A DNA stretch of 64,000 bases from Tenebrio molitor (GCF_963966145.1 NC_091048.1:17174001-17238000); one strand, 5' to 3'; positions 1-14,271 are shown, counted from the first letter of the stretch. The notes: generated by a model not told the origin, from the sequence alone. Program-made: numbers and translations.

Positions 1-3000
1 TATAACACACCCGTGTCCTTTATGAATCTCTAAAATTAACCATCTTTGAAGAGAAAAAATAATCAAACTGGGGTTGCTACAAATGTCATTTTTAACGTTT
101 TTATAAATGCGTTTATAAAAAGCACGTGAAAATTTGTAGACTTTCAACAAATGTAATATCCATTTTCATATAGAAGATTTTACACGCTAGTCATTATCAT
201 GTTGAATTAAAGAAATAAGAAACATTGAAAATATAACACCAACTCAGTACCTACTGTAAACATGTAAAGGTTTTACACTGCATGTGCTGTTCAATTTAAC
301 ATAAAATTGACGAGTTGCATTTTTGAAATTTCACACAAAAGTACTAATGTATACTCAAACTACTTCAATTAATTATCACACTAGAGAAGCATTCCTGTAT
401 CTGAAGAACATACAAGTACATACATACATGGTAAGTACGGCCCTCCTTAAAATTATCTGTTCTTATTTTACAATTCTGTAAAACATAAATTTATTTTTTA
501 GTAATAACACTGATAATAAAAATTCTACTGATAAAAATCCTATTACCACATTACAGAAAATGTTAAATTATGTACTTTCAGCAGTTGGTGCCAAATGGAC
601 ATCTTTATATGCATAACCTACATATAATTCATACACCGATTGATGATTGATTGAATATCTTGTTTAGTTTGTTTCTTTTATCTAAACAGGATAAGTAACT
701 AATCAAGAATTGGAACGTACTCTTGTATCTGCAATTATTTAATTACACATTGTTGGTAGTAAGGACAATTCAAGTACAAACAAGTACTTGAGGTGAAAGT
801 ACAAAAATCCACTTTGGTTACACTTCTTTTTACCTTATCTAAAGTTAGAGGTACCTGCTTTATGGAGGGGTCCTAAATACAAAAGACCTAATATTAGCCA
901 TTACTGAGAAATAAGAAAACGTTAAGATTATTTCTTGCTGATTCTTGTATTTTTATGTACAAATAAATGTACCTGCACAATGAATATACCCACCAGCAAG
1001 TAACTCGCTGTTATCAAACAATTAAATTTTTAAATTTATTTCCAGCTGATTTCATCTGTTTGCTTCTTGATAACAATTGTTACAAAAGTCTATGATCCTA
1101 GAGTAGGAGGTTTGTGATGCTTTTATGACTGCAACAACGAATTTTACGCTGTTAATATGTCAAATTTGAAAAAACTATCAACTCTTAATACCTTTTGACT
1201 TAAATTTTAGGAACACTTTTACGTTATCCTTGAAACAGGAATTCATTAATTAGTAAACTAACAACAGGCCGATTGTACGTCTCTAAGGTCAAGACCCTAA
1301 GAAATAACTATTGATTTTCTTAAAGTAGAAGTCTTTATTTATCAATTAACCATATCGAATGATGTCATAACAAACACAAAACAGCAGAACTGATTAAGTG
1401 AAGATTTCAATTAGAAGAATTCAAATAAACGAATCTTTGATTGTTTTAGAAGATCATGATTTAACTGCATGTATAAAACGTATTTCTATTGCATACCGGT
1501 ACTCATCTCAGCTATAAACATCAATGACTACACTGTTTCCAACGAATTATTATGTATGTCGTACACGAATCTATCAATTTGGAGTGAGCATTATGAATAC
1601 ATTTACCCAACACATGTTGGTATATTTTCTTTTCAACACCTTTATAGAGTTAAAATATAGTTATTACAAGAGAGTCCAACTGAAAATTTCCCCTATCAGA
1701 GCCTCCACACGTAAATTATAATTTCCCTAATGACAGACTACCTGCAACTTTGAAGGGTTGTAAAATTCCAAGAAAATATGTACCCCAAGTAAATTGGAAA
1801 TATCTGACGACTAGCACGCCAGGATGTTACATTATTAAATACTCAGAGCAAACAACGTCTTACTATCTTCGTAATATTGTAAAGTTACAAGTGGAAACAC
1901 AAGGCCTAAATGAGTAAAGAACTAAATATCGTCAGCAGATTTTTGACATGTTTTACTACAGGTTAAATCGTCTTATCAATGCGGAATATAAACAGGTTTG
2001 AATTCCTCCCGGAGCAATTTGGAGGTTGTCGAATGTAAATAATCAGTAAAGACCACAATACTTGTTTCATTTAAGAATTTTGCCTTTGTTGAAAGAGCGT
2101 TAAAGCACATGTGGGAATGATGATGTGGCCTTGTGGAGAATATGGAGGTGCATTAAGCGTCTTGTTGCACACGATGAATAGACGACTTTCAGATTTAGCG
2201 AACGTTCCATCATTTTAGCCGATGGAAGGTACATAAAAACGCAGTTCTCGTGGTACGTGATGTACGAAGGGTGATAACAGAGGTATCCTCCATGTTCGAG
2301 ATAATACGAAAGCTCAATCTGGGTTGAGAGCCGTAAGGTCTAAAATTCGTGCATTCCTTACGGAAGAAACGCCGTACGTCTCCCACCCACCTTCCACACG
2401 ATTCTTTGATGATTAGTCAATTATTCGCGAATTCCTAGATGAAACAATGCCAATTCAACTCACCTCGACTCCTAAAGAAGTCGAAATCTTCTGTTGTAAC
2501 CCTCGATCGTCTACACTTTCATCAAAAATCGACTTTAGATTGTCCAAAGTGTCGGACAAACACAGTCTGCAGCACGCATTAAAGTTTGCCAACCTCGAAT
2601 CAGCCATCGCGATCGTCTTTAAAACAATACACACATCAAGGTTTCAGTCGAGTTTTAGGCGGAAATCACAGCAATTTCACCCCAAATTCACGATTCACAC
2701 CAAAACTGGGACAAGTATCTACGAACGCTGACTGCCTGGAACGGGTACGCCATGACTATGAGCTCCCCACTTACACCGCTCAGTCAGGATATTCAACGGA
2801 ACGCTGGTCGTTGAGCTGCTGTACAAATGGTGGGAAGAAATAGCAGCGTGATAGAACGGCTTTTCGCGTCATCTCTGCACTCTTCGCAGAAGGAAAATTC
2901 TTCTTCCAACATCATCATTCAGCATACGATACTCTTGAATCTTCATTGTTCTTCGGCTATTATCAAGAGTCACTCTTTTGGTACCTTGTTTTTACCTCTA

Positions 3001-4012
3001 ATTTACTCGAGACTACGCCGACAAACCTCGCTCTTTTATCGATTCATCGGCACTATCAGGTCTCACAATGCTACTTCTCAAATTTATTTCGCAAAATCAA
3101 CCAACGTACACTCCCACACCATCAAACATCGGTCTTCCAAATATTACTTTAAATTCTCTTTACTCGTTCCGCTACTTTTAAAAATTAAAATAACAGCCTT
3201 CATATTAATACACATTACATTATATTTCACATTTACTCCAGCCGTAGCAGAATATCCCTTCTTTTATCTTTAATTTAGACAAACAACGCAGTAAAGCCCC
3301 GACAACAGTGGTTGTTTCGTAATCTCCCAAATTTGCTAAAAATAATCATGTATTGAACCTCCTTCATAATTACTTCAAGTCCAATTGCCACATCGTCTAA
3401 ATTAACAATCTCTTTACCGATATTTCGTGATTTTGTAAAGGATTCACGACGCATCAGGTTTCAAACGGAAATTATAATTTTGATAAGGCAAACATGACCT
3501 TCAACTTTGAATAAAAAGAGTAGTTCCTGCATTACGGTAAATATTCTTCCAAATAAAACGCAAGTGAAACGTTTAATAAAAAATAAAAAGGAAAATATGA
3601 TGTTTAGGATGACTGAAGGCCGGAAGTCGTCCAAATTTTGCCAACCATTAAAAAACTTTAAAAAACATGGCGCATGAGCAGTGTTGCAAACCGGGTTTAA
3701 GCTGGTTCCAAAATCGATAACAAAGCGGTGAAAATATAAATAATAAATAATAAATGTGCTTATTGTAAAGCGGAGGTAATCATTCAGGTTTAAATAAAAA
3801 AAGATAGGAGACACATTAAAAATTTTCTTGTAGCGGTTGTGTGCGAAATTAAAAATTTGCCTTTGCCACTGTTATGCTCTTGTTATCTACATTTTTTCAA
3901 TCACAAATGTTTATCTAGGCAATAACGTCGTACATTTTGCGTAAATGGGGTAGTTCCACTTGAGAATTATGCAATTATGCTTTTTTAGTGAGTTGGCCGA
4001 TATAACCTAAAA
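1..4012. other. Intergenic, no gene seen
   Basis: AT-rich sequence with only short open frames that match nothing I recognise and that mostly begin at non-ATG codons. A stretch at about 1980-3280 is visibly less AT-rich and holds overlapping open frames on the plus strand, but none has a recognisable motif or splice context. The last 150 bases should contain the Bre1 promoter and 5' UTR; I see no clear TATA box there. Confidence 0.5.
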
Positions 4013-7000
4013 ATGTCCAAAAGACACCTAGAGGAAAGTACGAGCGGGGGCCCGCCGCCCATCAAGAAGATTCACTTTGAGCCACATCTGATAGGTCCAG
4101 TTTCCACTCTAGAGGAGATGGATATCAAAGTTCTGCAATTTCAAAATAAGAAATTGGCGCAGGTACTGCTCCATAATGCATGGTCAAGTTTAAGTTCTGC
4201 TCGATTAATTTTAGAGGATCGAGCAACGTTATAGAACTGAGCAAGAGTTGCGACAGAGAATTGAGCAGTTGGAGAAGAGACAAACTCAAGATGATGCCAT
4301 GTTAAATGTTGTAAACCGCTATTGGAACCAGCTGAACGAAGATATCCGTATTCTCTTGCAAAGATTTGATGCAGAAACTGCTGACGAATCTGAAAATAAA
4401 AGTAAAATCTTTCTGTTGTTGTGATTGTTGTCTTAATCTTGGTTGTAGATGAAAGTGAGGCCACAACTTCATTCTTGCTGCAACTTTCAACGTGGGACAA
4501 GGATGAGCTTAATGATAAATTAGCTAACAGGGTCCAAGTTTCGCGAAGAGCAGTTGCTAAAGTAATACAAGCATTTGACAGACTGATGCAGAGAAATGAG
4601 AAGATCACGTTGGCCCTTAAAGGAGAATTAGAAGGGCGTAAGTTGTGGTCGTTTTGTTTGTGTTTTATGTAATATTTGAAAATGTACAGAGGATGCTCCA
4701 AGTGTTGATGAAGTCATTTGCCAAACAAATGTCCAGCTGCAAGCGGAAAATCGAAATTTACAAGCACTTCATACTTCACTGCATGAAAAATATCACACAA
4801 ACAGCTTGAAAGTTGCCGAGCTGCAAGACTCTGTAACAGGAAAGGAAACAGAAATTGCTGAGTTGAAAAATCAAATTGATGATCTACAGTATGAACTTGA
4901 AAAAGTTCGCAACAGAAATGATAAACTTGAAACTCACTTGGCTGAGGCTATTGAGAAGTTGAAGACTTATCATCAGTTACATGGTGATCCAGAAAAAGGT
5001 CCCCAACAAAAGCAGGTGGTGCAGTCAAATGTCTCTCAAGCCAAACTTGAAGATTTAATGAAAGAAGTAGAGGAGTGGACTGAATTGGCGAACAACAGAC
5101 TTACCGAATTAGATAAATTACATCAAACCCATCGTGAGACATTAAAGGAAGTGGAAAAATTGAAAATGGATGTATGTTTCTTACCTTGTTATCTAGTGTT
5201 GTCATTAAGAGCGTATTTGTAGATTCGACAATTGCCTGAGAGTGTAATTGTAGAAACAACAGAATATAAATGTCTCCAATCACAGTTTTCTGTACTTTAC
5301 AATGAATCGATGCAGTTGAAAACACAGTTGGATGAAGCTAGACAACAATTACAAACCAGTAAGAATGCTCATCTGAGAAACATTGAGATGATGGAGGTTT
5401 GTCTCTGATGCATCGATTTACTTCTGTTGTTTATTTTATCGTTTCTAGAGTGAAGAACTGATCGCCCAAAAAAAACTGAGACAGGAAGTGATGCAACTTG
5501 AGGACTTTTTGGCTCAGCTTCGCAAAGAATATGAAATGTTGAGGATTGAATTTGAACAAAATTTGGCCGCTAACGAACAAACTGGCCCCATAAATAGAGA
5601 GATGCGTCATTTAATAACGTCACTACAGAATAACACACAACAACTTAAAGGTGAAGTTCACCGATACAAAAGAAAATACAAGGAAGCGAACACGGAAATT
5701 CCAAAATTGAAAAAAGAAGTGGAAGATCTTAATGTCAAGTTGACACAAGTTCAAGGAGCTAACCAAGATTCAAAGGAGAATATTAAAAAGGAAGTGATCA
5801 AGGAAGAAGATGCTTCAACTAGTGAATCAGGGGCACAGGTTAAGGAAGAACCAGCTTCTACACCTGCAGTGAAAAAGGAAGAGGATGAATCAGAGGTAGT
5901 TGTTGTTAAGATTGTAATGGAAATGGTATTTGGACTTAATTTGTAGCAAACTGAGGAAGGAGATGGTGACAAAACATCTAACTCAGGTAATTCGCCCTCG
6001 GCCAAGAAAGATGCTGGAGTCAAACAGGAAAAAGGAACGGTTAAAAAAGAGCCAGCTGTTAAAACCGAGAAGGATCATCGAGAAGCGCAGAGAGTGAAGG
6101 ATGCAAAAATCGCAGAAAGTGAGATGGTGAGAGATCTAAAAAATCAACTGAAGTAAGTTGTTACCTCAGTGGAAGAACTTTTTATTTATTGTTATGTATT
6201 AGGAAAGCACTGAACGAACAGAAGGAGATGAAACTACTGCTGGACATGTACAAGGGCGTCAGTAAGGAGCAAAGAGATAAGGTTCAATTGATGGCTGCCG
6301 AGAAAAAACTGAGAACTGAACTGGAAGATATAAGGCAACAAATTAAGAAGATGCAGGTTCGTAGTTCAGTTGATGTATTTTGTTTGTTATTTTGCAAGTT
6401 AAAACTTCAGGATAGCAAACGAGACGACAAAAGAAAACTAGCAGAAGACGAGGCGCTGAAAAAAATCAAGCAGTTGGAAGAACAGAAGTACGAATTGCAG
6501 AAGCAAGTGGCTTCGCAGAAACCGTCAGATGGGAATTGGGGCGGTCACAACGTTTTGCATCAGATGCGACCATTCGTCGGGTCACACGAGGAAGAAGCGC
6601 TTTTGAATGAAATGGAAGTTACGGGACAAGCGTTTGAAGACATGCAAGTAAATTGCAAGTCTTAAATACGTCGATGACAGTAGTCATGTCATTTTTTCAG
6701 GAACAAAACTCCCGCTTGATACAACAATTGCGTGAAAAAGATGACGCCAATTTTAAGTTGATGTCAGAAAGGATCAAGTCTAATCAACTTCACAAACTAG
6801 CGAGAGAAGAAAAAGACGTTTTGAAGGAACAAGTTAGCACCTTGACAACGCAAGTTGAAGCGGCGAATTTAGTTGTAAGAAAGTTGGAAGAGAAAGAACG
6901 GATTCTCCAGAATACGCTAGCAACTGCCGAGAAGGAACTGGGTTTGAGGCAGCAAGCGATGGAGATGCACAAGAGGAAAGCTATCGAAAGTGCTCAATCG

Positions 7001-7461
7001 GCGGCCGATCTGAAGTTACATTTAGGTAAGTGTCTTCTCCAATAGGGTTTAGCGGTTTCTGATTGGTTTGTGTGTGTACAGAAAAGTACCACTCACAAAT
7101 GAAAGAAGCCCAGCAAGTTGTTGCTGAGAAGACCAGTTCGTTGGAAGCGGAAGCTTACAAAACTAAACGGTTGCAAGAAGAAATAGCTCAACTGAAACGC
7201 AAGGCGGAGAGGATGAAGAAGATGGAACTAGCGGGAACCACTCTAGATGAAGTGATGATGGAAGAAATTCGCGAATATAAGGAAACTCTGACGTGTCCTT
7301 CTTGCAAGGTCAAGAGGAAGGATGCCGTGTTATCCAAATGTTTCCACGTTTTTTGTTATGATTGTCTCAAAACCAGGTACGAGACGAGGCAAAGGAAGTG
7401 CCCCAAGTGTAATTGTGCTTTTGGTGCAAACGATTATCATCGCCTATTTTTATCAAACTAA
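4013..7461 (+). CDS. Bre1: E3 ubiquitin-protein ligase Bre1 (RNF20/RNF40 family)
   Basis: Nuclear RING E3 ligase that, with the E2 Rad6, monoubiquitinates histone H2B during transcription elongation, which is required for H3K4 and H3K79 methylation. I join 11 exons: 4013-4162, 4215-4401, 4449-4637, 4690-5171, 5223-5396, 5449-5895, 5947-6152, 6203-6356, 6411-6647, 6701-7025, 7082-7461. The frame stays open and gives 976 residues, close to the usual length (human RNF20 about 975). The N-terminus (MSKRHLEE, then GGPPPIKKIHFEPHLIGP) is typical of Bre1. The middle is almost all coiled coil, with an acidic/Lys-rich insert near residues 430-500. The last 55 residues are a C3HC4 RING: CPSC, then CFHVFCYDC, then CPKC, at about residues 922-961. 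All Zn ligands are present. Most introns are 46-58 nt. The start is the first ATG in the conserved frame. Confidence 0.95.
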
Positions 7462-7566
7462 TTTATTTCTAAGATTCTTTTGTATTTTCCTTTTATCTCT
7501 AGTATTTTTGACAAGGATTGGTATTTATAATACAAAATATTTAAAAACGCTTCTTGTTTACTTTGG

Positions 7567-7572
7567 AATAAA
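7567..7572 (+). terminator. Poly(A) signal AATAAA downstream of Bre1
   Basis: An exact AATAAA lies 106 bases after the Bre1 stop codon on the coding strand, a normal distance for insect cleavage and polyadenylation. Confidence 0.6.
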
Positions 7573-8085
7573 TCCAGTTAATTTTGCAATACGTTTTTAT
7601 AACATTCAGATCTGATTTTAACGAAACATGGACTCAAATGGCCGTTCATTAATTATAATATTTGTATGAGTCTACAGCGCGTTTCGTGGAAAGTAAAGCA
7701 AAACAAGAACATGATACGTAATTTTATTTATTTACAACAATGGCATAATATTACAATCTAAAAATATGGATTTATCAAAAGCACCGATTTCAAACAAAAT
7801 GCTGTAAAAATTGTTCCTTTGTAAAAGTGAGATTAAATATAAATAGTTACAGAAAGCTTCAAACGTTAGGTACTGCATCATTTAAAACGAATTACATGAC
7901 TTCTTATTACGTAAAATTCGTACACGTTGGACGTTGAATGGCATCGGTCAGCCTTTTAAATCTCTAGAAAAATTAAATAAAAACATACAGAAAACAAATT
8001 TATATACAAAACTTGAAAAACAATAGTCGAAACAATGGCCATAATAATCTAGGTATCACTAAAATTATTGTGATTTTCACAATTT
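7573..8085. other. Convergent intergenic region / 3' UTRs
   Basis: Space between the converging 3' ends of Bre1 and the coiled-coil gene. On the minus strand an AATAAA lies at 7723-7728, a plausible poly(A) signal for the coiled-coil gene with a 3' UTR of about 360 nt. Nothing else seen. Confidence 0.5.
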
Positions 8086-11000
8086 TTAGGCAGTGGTGTT
8101 TATCTGTAAACTTGCAATTGCTTGTAGGAGGGCGGCATTGGCATTGCAATCAGCCGGTACAGCTAAAGGCATTGCCGACGCCGTCTGGAAACTTGTATTC
8201 TCCAGTTGTCTCTGAAGTTCAGCTAAAGGTGTACACTGTTGCACTACGTTCTGGTTATTGTGTAGGACCTGAACAGTAAAACTGTAATTTTCGTTTGAAA
8301 AAGGATGAGAAATACGCACCTCCAACGCATTGTCAATGGCTTCGTACTGCTTTTTTGCCTCGCTAACAGCTTCTTTCAAGCTCTCTGTCAAAACTTGTCT
8401 ACTCGCTAAGAATTCTTGAGTTAACTCACTCAAATGTCGTTCTTTTTGGGACAATTTTTCCTTCAAAAGAGGAACCTGCAACAAAGAAAAAATTAGGTTC
8501 ACAGAGACAAGAACTTGCGATTGATTACTTCAGTTTGAGCTGCGTTTAGTCTAGCTAACACTTCAGTTGACGGAATTTCGCTGTTTTTTTCCCAATTTTT
8601 CACCGCCTCGCTCACCTCCTCGTCTTTCATTTTCATTTCGAGCTCTGCCTTGGCCAACGCGGTTGACAATTCACAAACGTCCTGATTCAGTTTCTGAAAA
8701 TTGTGATTACAAACATTTCTACAATTTTCCACAACAAAACCCTTACTTCCACTTCTTCTCTTTGCTTGTTCAACTCGCTTTTGATGTTATCGATTTCGTT
8801 ATTCTTTTTGCTCACTTGATGCATCAGTTCTTTAACCTCAGTCTTCAATCTGGCTCCAAGTACTTCCCAGTCTTTCAGTTGTTTACCAACAAGTTTATTG
8901 TGTTCTTTTTGTTTATCCACTTGTTCGGACAGACTATCTCTCTGTTCTTGCAGCTCGTTCATGCAGTCGTCATTTTCTAATTGTATGATCCTTATGACTT
9001 TCAGCAGACGAGTAACTAAATTATCAACTTCGATTACTTGGTCGACCAGCGATAATGACGGGAAGATATCGCAGCATATCGAAGGCATGTCGATCGAGTA
9101 ACCACTTCTTGATAAATCAATAAAGCTTTCACTTTGTGAACTCAAAACACTATGACACGACGAGATCATGTTGTGGGTGTAACCATCTGGAATCACGACA
9201 TCTTCCAAAACATGTTCCATCATTAGACACGGCTCAGTTTCAGAATCTAACATTTCATTGGGGCTTGAATTTTCTGCAAACACGTTACGAATTAATTCCA
9301 GTTCTGTTATTTTTTATTAAATAAAAAAATTCCACCACAAAACCTTTCAAGTTAATTACAATACAGAACTACCTACTCTTTTCATGAAAATTGCTTCTTT
9401 ACCTGTGCAGAGATTCTCTTTACTCATATCTTTGTTCCCGGAGAACGGAGTTTGCGCCGCCGCGTTTTTGATGGCGTTTATGACGGCGGAAACAAATGAA
9501 GAACCTTTCTTAGGCGAGGGAGTTTTGTCGTTAAGGAATTTTCGACATTTTTCAGGTGTGGCGTCTGGACTACTGCTGCTATTACTGTATGCTTCGTTAT
9601 GAAAAATCACATCCTGAAACTTACACTTATTTCGTGGATTTACGAGATATTTTGCGACGTACCTCCAGTTCCTGATCTGAAATGCTGTATGACGTAACCA
9701 GCTCGTCAACAAGGCCCTCTAATCTTCCAATTAAAGCTGATAAGGCGACCGCAGTTCCCGAAACAGAACTCCCTTGATGCACGAGTAATTCCCGACTTTT
9801 CGCTTCTAAAGCACCCATCCTCGCTTGTAAACTCAAATTCTCCTGCCTGAAAGTCGATTTTATAAAAAATTCACCTCATCGACGAATCGTTACCATCTCT
9901 GTTCGCTCAGTTTCAATATCCGTTTACACTCTTCCTGTTTCTCGCCCAGTTCTTTGTCTTTTTGTGCCAACATGTTGTGGCACTTTGCGATTTCGTTCTC
10001 GGCATCCTTCATCGCATCTGATAATGTTGTCTTTTCGGCTTGCATGAACTCCTGGAGTTCTATGCTTTCAACCTCCAGCTCTTGCTGCTGTTGGACGAGA
10101 ATTTTCTGGGAGGCTAGACTTTTTTCAAGATCTATTTGCAGCGATCTGCAATATGTGTTCAGTTTGGAAATTTCTTCTTCCTGGCGAATCACAACCTGGC
10201 CAACGTTTTGGAAACGTGATTCTAGCATCATTAAACTATCACTAGAACCATTTTCGTCTGGAATAAAAAAAATTACCACATAATTATGCCACTACAAACA
10301 CTGTTCAGAACGCAGATGGTGCGGTGTTAATTTTTAATTAATTTGATTAAAACCGCTCCACTTCGATGAGAAAGAGAAGTTTGCTTATTAAATTTAAAAG
10401 CACAATAGCCACACAGTGCTGCAATTTAGGACGTAAAAAAAGCTTAAAGAATCATTGTGCGAAACTAATCTTGTTAGTCGCATTTATCTCCTCAGAGGTG
10501 GCATTATTGTGGATTACCATTTATTTCTACTTCGTGCAAAAATTTAATAAACAAGCTTCTTCAGTGAAAGCACCACAACTTTTATATTTTTACGGACAGT
10601 TTTTTCTATAAATAGAAGGATAAATAAAATCAAGAGCGTCATAACTGCATGATAATGACATTTCTGAAATAGCGTCAAATTGAGATGTGAAGTTAGGTAA
10701 TGACAAAACGGAATTACGGTTTAATGAGGTTAAACTGTCCTTGGCTCGTTCAAATGGAAACAGTTTGTGCAATCATCCTATTATTGATTTGAACTTGTCC
10801 CCCGTGGCAGTGTTAATGGGAGAATTGATGCAATGATTTGTTTATTTATAAATTAGTGGCAGCTGCTTACCATCATTGAGGTTGCCCTCGCCTAGTATAG
10901 CTAGTACTCTTTGGGAATTAGTTTTCAGTTCCTCCCTCAGTCCTTCTTTTTCCACAGTTTCCTCTCGCAGTTTGCCCTCAATTTCAACGAGTTTATCGCT

Positions 11001-12269
11001 TTGTAGTTTATGTTCTCTGTGCAACGCGTCGTACTTGTCTTTTAAGTCTTTAATTTGTGCTTGAAGTATTTCGACATCTTTAACGCTCATGTCAACTTGT
11101 TCGTTTTTATCACATTTTTCGACATCTTTAGGACTCATTGGCGTAACACACAAACCGGCTAAGGCTTTATTGACGTCTGTAATTGTTAAAGCAGTTTGTA
11201 TCCCTGTTTCGTGGTAAATTTTGATTTTCTGCTTCTTTTTCACAACGTTCAGGTTTTTGGACGGTGTCGCTTCCCTCGATCCGGATTTTTTCCCATTTGT
11301 CAAACGAACCAGGTCTTCTCGGTTCAATTTTTTTTGTAGCCCTTCCTTAACATCTTCATGCGATTTTTCCTTTCTTCTCCTAGGGAGAGTGGCGTATTTT
11401 TCTATCGTCTTGGTGTCCATCTGTTTACTACCCTTTGGCGTTTCCATCATTCCCCGGAACGATCGCGACATTAAAGGGGCCGGTTTGCTGTTAATCGAAG
11501 GCCATCGACCATCATCTGTTGGCGTCACTGAAGGTGTTTTCGCAGATTTAGCTGAGGCCGGCCTCTTTGTTTCCTTCTTTGCCAAATCTAAACTGTTGGG
11601 TGTGGATTTTTTAGGTATCTTTCCTTGTAGCCTGTCTATAGATTTTAATCTCGCCGAAATATCCGAACGTTTTGGATTTATCGGTGGTTTTGATCTCGAT
11701 CGTTCCTTTACAGTTTGTCCTTTCTTGGAGTCTTGTAAGTTGATTTTTTTCTTCGAAGTGGCGAGGTTGGTGCGTTTGGAGTTTCTGGACGAAGAGCTTC
11801 CCGTTATCGAAGAACTTTCACTACCATTTTCACTGGTACCATCACCATTCCTCGAGGTAAAATCTTCAAGAAGCGTTGAATTTCTTCTGACTAGTATATT
11901 GTAGGCATCTTCGTAGTTGGAACAACAGCTGATTATGGAAGAATTGCAAGACCTCTCGCCAGTTAGAGTGTCAAAATCTTGCGAATTGCCACTAGTTGAA
12001 CTTAAAGCACGTTGGTACAGAAAGGAGTCATTTGTTTCGGCCACCTCCACGCCACTGTCACTACCCTCACACACGGTTACTGATGCCTCTGGTGTTTTCT
12101 CGATGACCGTGATATTCGACACGTTGAAGCCATGGATGGTATTGTCGGCCTCCGTTTCTTCGCAACTCGTGTTCAGTCTTTTGTTGAATGCACCTTCTTC
12201 AGTTGCGGCGACGGTTTCCGTGTGAGTTTCAACGGCTGAATGGAGAGGCGGCGGCGAGTCAACTTCCAT
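8086..12269 (-). CDS. Large coiled-coil protein, unassigned
   Basis: I do not recognise the family. Eight exons join in frame: 12269-10871, 10257-9894, 9846-9663, 9613-9403, 9273-8747, 8693-8529, 8475-8320, 8268-8086, giving 1062 residues. Residues 1-330 are low-complexity and basic/Ser-rich (a Ser/Gly/Asn run and a Lys/Arg/Pro/Ser stretch). They include short ordered-looking motifs such as DGRWPSINSKPAP and YATLPRRRK. From about residue 385 almost everything is heptad coiled coil rich in Glu, Lys, Gln and Leu, interrupted by a Ser-rich linker. The tail (TASAMPLAVP...) is hydrophobic and not coiled. The architecture (basic disordered head, long coiled-coil tail) is like cytoskeletal, centrosomal or microtubule-associated proteins such as MTUS/toucan or SPAG5, but that is inference from shape only. 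The first ATG fits, with TTATGG just upstream on this strand. The first intron is 613 nt; the others are 46-130 nt. Confidence 0.85.
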
Positions 12270-13398
12270 ATTATGTGAGGCGGCTCAATTATTCATTCTG
12301 CAACAAGCCAGGAGAGTTCTAAAAATAAAATCCAACCTAATGATTTTATCCACGATTCTATTAGCAAACCAACAATAGAAGATCGTGGCAAGATTCAGGA
12401 ATCCTCTGAAGGATAACTGGAATTATGTAACCATGTAGCTGACAGAGATCTTAAAGTTCTTGTATCTTGGAGCAAATGCACTCGCCGGGTCTGATTGTCA
12501 AAAACTACATACATAGTTACATAATTTATGAACAAACAACAACAGACAAACATCCTGGTTCTGGATAACGGAACTGATTAAATTATTTACGGTTTCGTAT
12601 TCACATACTATGTATAAAAAAAGTTTCAAGTAGACGGATATATCAAATTATTGATCTGTAACACAACTTTAACGTTTTCACTAAACAAGCCACGAAAAAA
12701 ACAAGGTGTGGGATGCAATCGCGTAACAATACTAATTAAGTAGGTATTTACTGCCAACGATTATTTAATTTGTTGTAATGATAAGGCTAGAATTTGCAGC
12801 ATACGATAAGATACCTACTGAAACAAATTTAAAATCATTGATGGAGTGGTATTCAGACAAAAGATTTTTTACTATTAATGATAAACGAAAAAGTTTCCAA
12901 TGAGCAAATGTGGATTCGCTGTTTGCTGTTTGCTGCGAACTAATGGCCAAGAAGATTGCAGGTACGCACGGTGCAATATTACACCTTCATCTTGTGTGAT
13001 AAAAGTTATTTTTGACAAATGTAATTATGTACAACAAATCTCAAGCGTAGACGTGATCTTTAAGAATTATAGCCCACCAAATTTAATTGGCCATACGGTG
13101 CATGTATAAATAACTTTTATTAGATTGTATTAAATATACTTCAGAGATAAAAGAAAAGCAAGAACAACCGCGGTTGTATTTGAATTTATTACTGTCTAAG
13201 TAAAAATTCTTTAACTTTATTTTGGTCTTATTTAATTCTTCACTAAATACCTAAATATTATTCTAGTACATATTGGGAAACATTTATTAGGGTAAAAAAA
13301 TTTGATACATAGTTTCTGCTGTGGAAAATCGATGTTACTTTTTCTTGTTAAGAAAAATATAAATATATATAAAATGTAGGTATTCATGTATGTATATA

Positions 13399-14142
13399 CA
13401 GGTGATTCAGAACAAAGTTTGGAAAAAAAATGTGGAGTATCCTTGACACACAAAATAATTCTGCGTAAATGACTTTTGGAGGTGAAATCAAAGGAATGGA
13501 AATTACCCTATAGCCTTGTATACGGAGTGATCAAGAATGACTGAGTCTGTAGGTACCTAACAATGAAATTTGGCAAATTTAAAATTTACCAACGAAGGTT
13601 CATTTTTGTAATAGTATAAACATAACCTGCATAACCAAGAATGTTTTTAATGCCATCTCAAGTTAAAAAATTCGGTCATTGCGTTGTCAGTGCCAATTAC
13701 TAGACAAAAATCACCAGTATTTTCAATTGTTTCATTGCCAACAGACTCAGTCATTGTTGATCACGCTGTATATTTTCAACGCATATGAATAGGGAAAATT
13801 TGTCCGAATTTGTTCATTTCATTAGCAACCATTGTTACATCAATTCGACAATAAAGTCGTAGATGCAAGCACACTGCTTTGTAAATGTTTCTATGGAAAT
13901 GATCGAGAGGAGTAAGGTTTATACGTTTGTGACTGACGGGCACCTTTGATTATTGTTGTTGCTAAACTACCAAGATAATCAGGTAATCACCTTTAACTCA
14001 CCAGCGTACTAGCAATTTTGACCAAATTTTCAATCATTTGTATCTCGAAAACGGAAAAACTTTTATAAGGAAAATTTTTTGTCTTTGAAGAACTCTTACC
14101 AATTACCGTTTTTTTTTCCAAACTTATTTCAGAATCACCCTG
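13399..14142. mobile_element. TIR element with TA duplication, 744 bp
   Basis: The left end reads CAGGTGATTCAGAACAAAGT and the right end is its near reverse complement (...TTTCAGAATCACCCTG). Both ends touch TA, as in Tc1/mariner-type insertions. There is no transposase frame, so it is a non-autonomous element. A second element (13523-13768) sits inside it. Confidence 0.75.
13523..13768. mobile_element. Nested MITE, GTGATCAAGAATGACTG family (copy 1)
   Basis: Terminal inverted repeats of about 30 bp: GGAGTGATCAAGAATGACTG on the left and CAGTCATTGTTGATCACG on the right, inside TATA flanks. About 246 bp, no coding capacity. A relative lies at 20957-21460, and a more distant one with the same GTGATCAAGAANGACTG core is at 56991-57212. 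Confidence 0.75.
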
Positions 14143-14271
14143 TATATGAACTAACTACGTATATGAAAATAAACCCAATAAAACAAGTTCGTATGATTGT
14201 ATGCAATAATTAAAAAAAAAAATTAATCAAAATATGATCATAAATCACGCCGCTTTAAAAGTTTTAAAATA

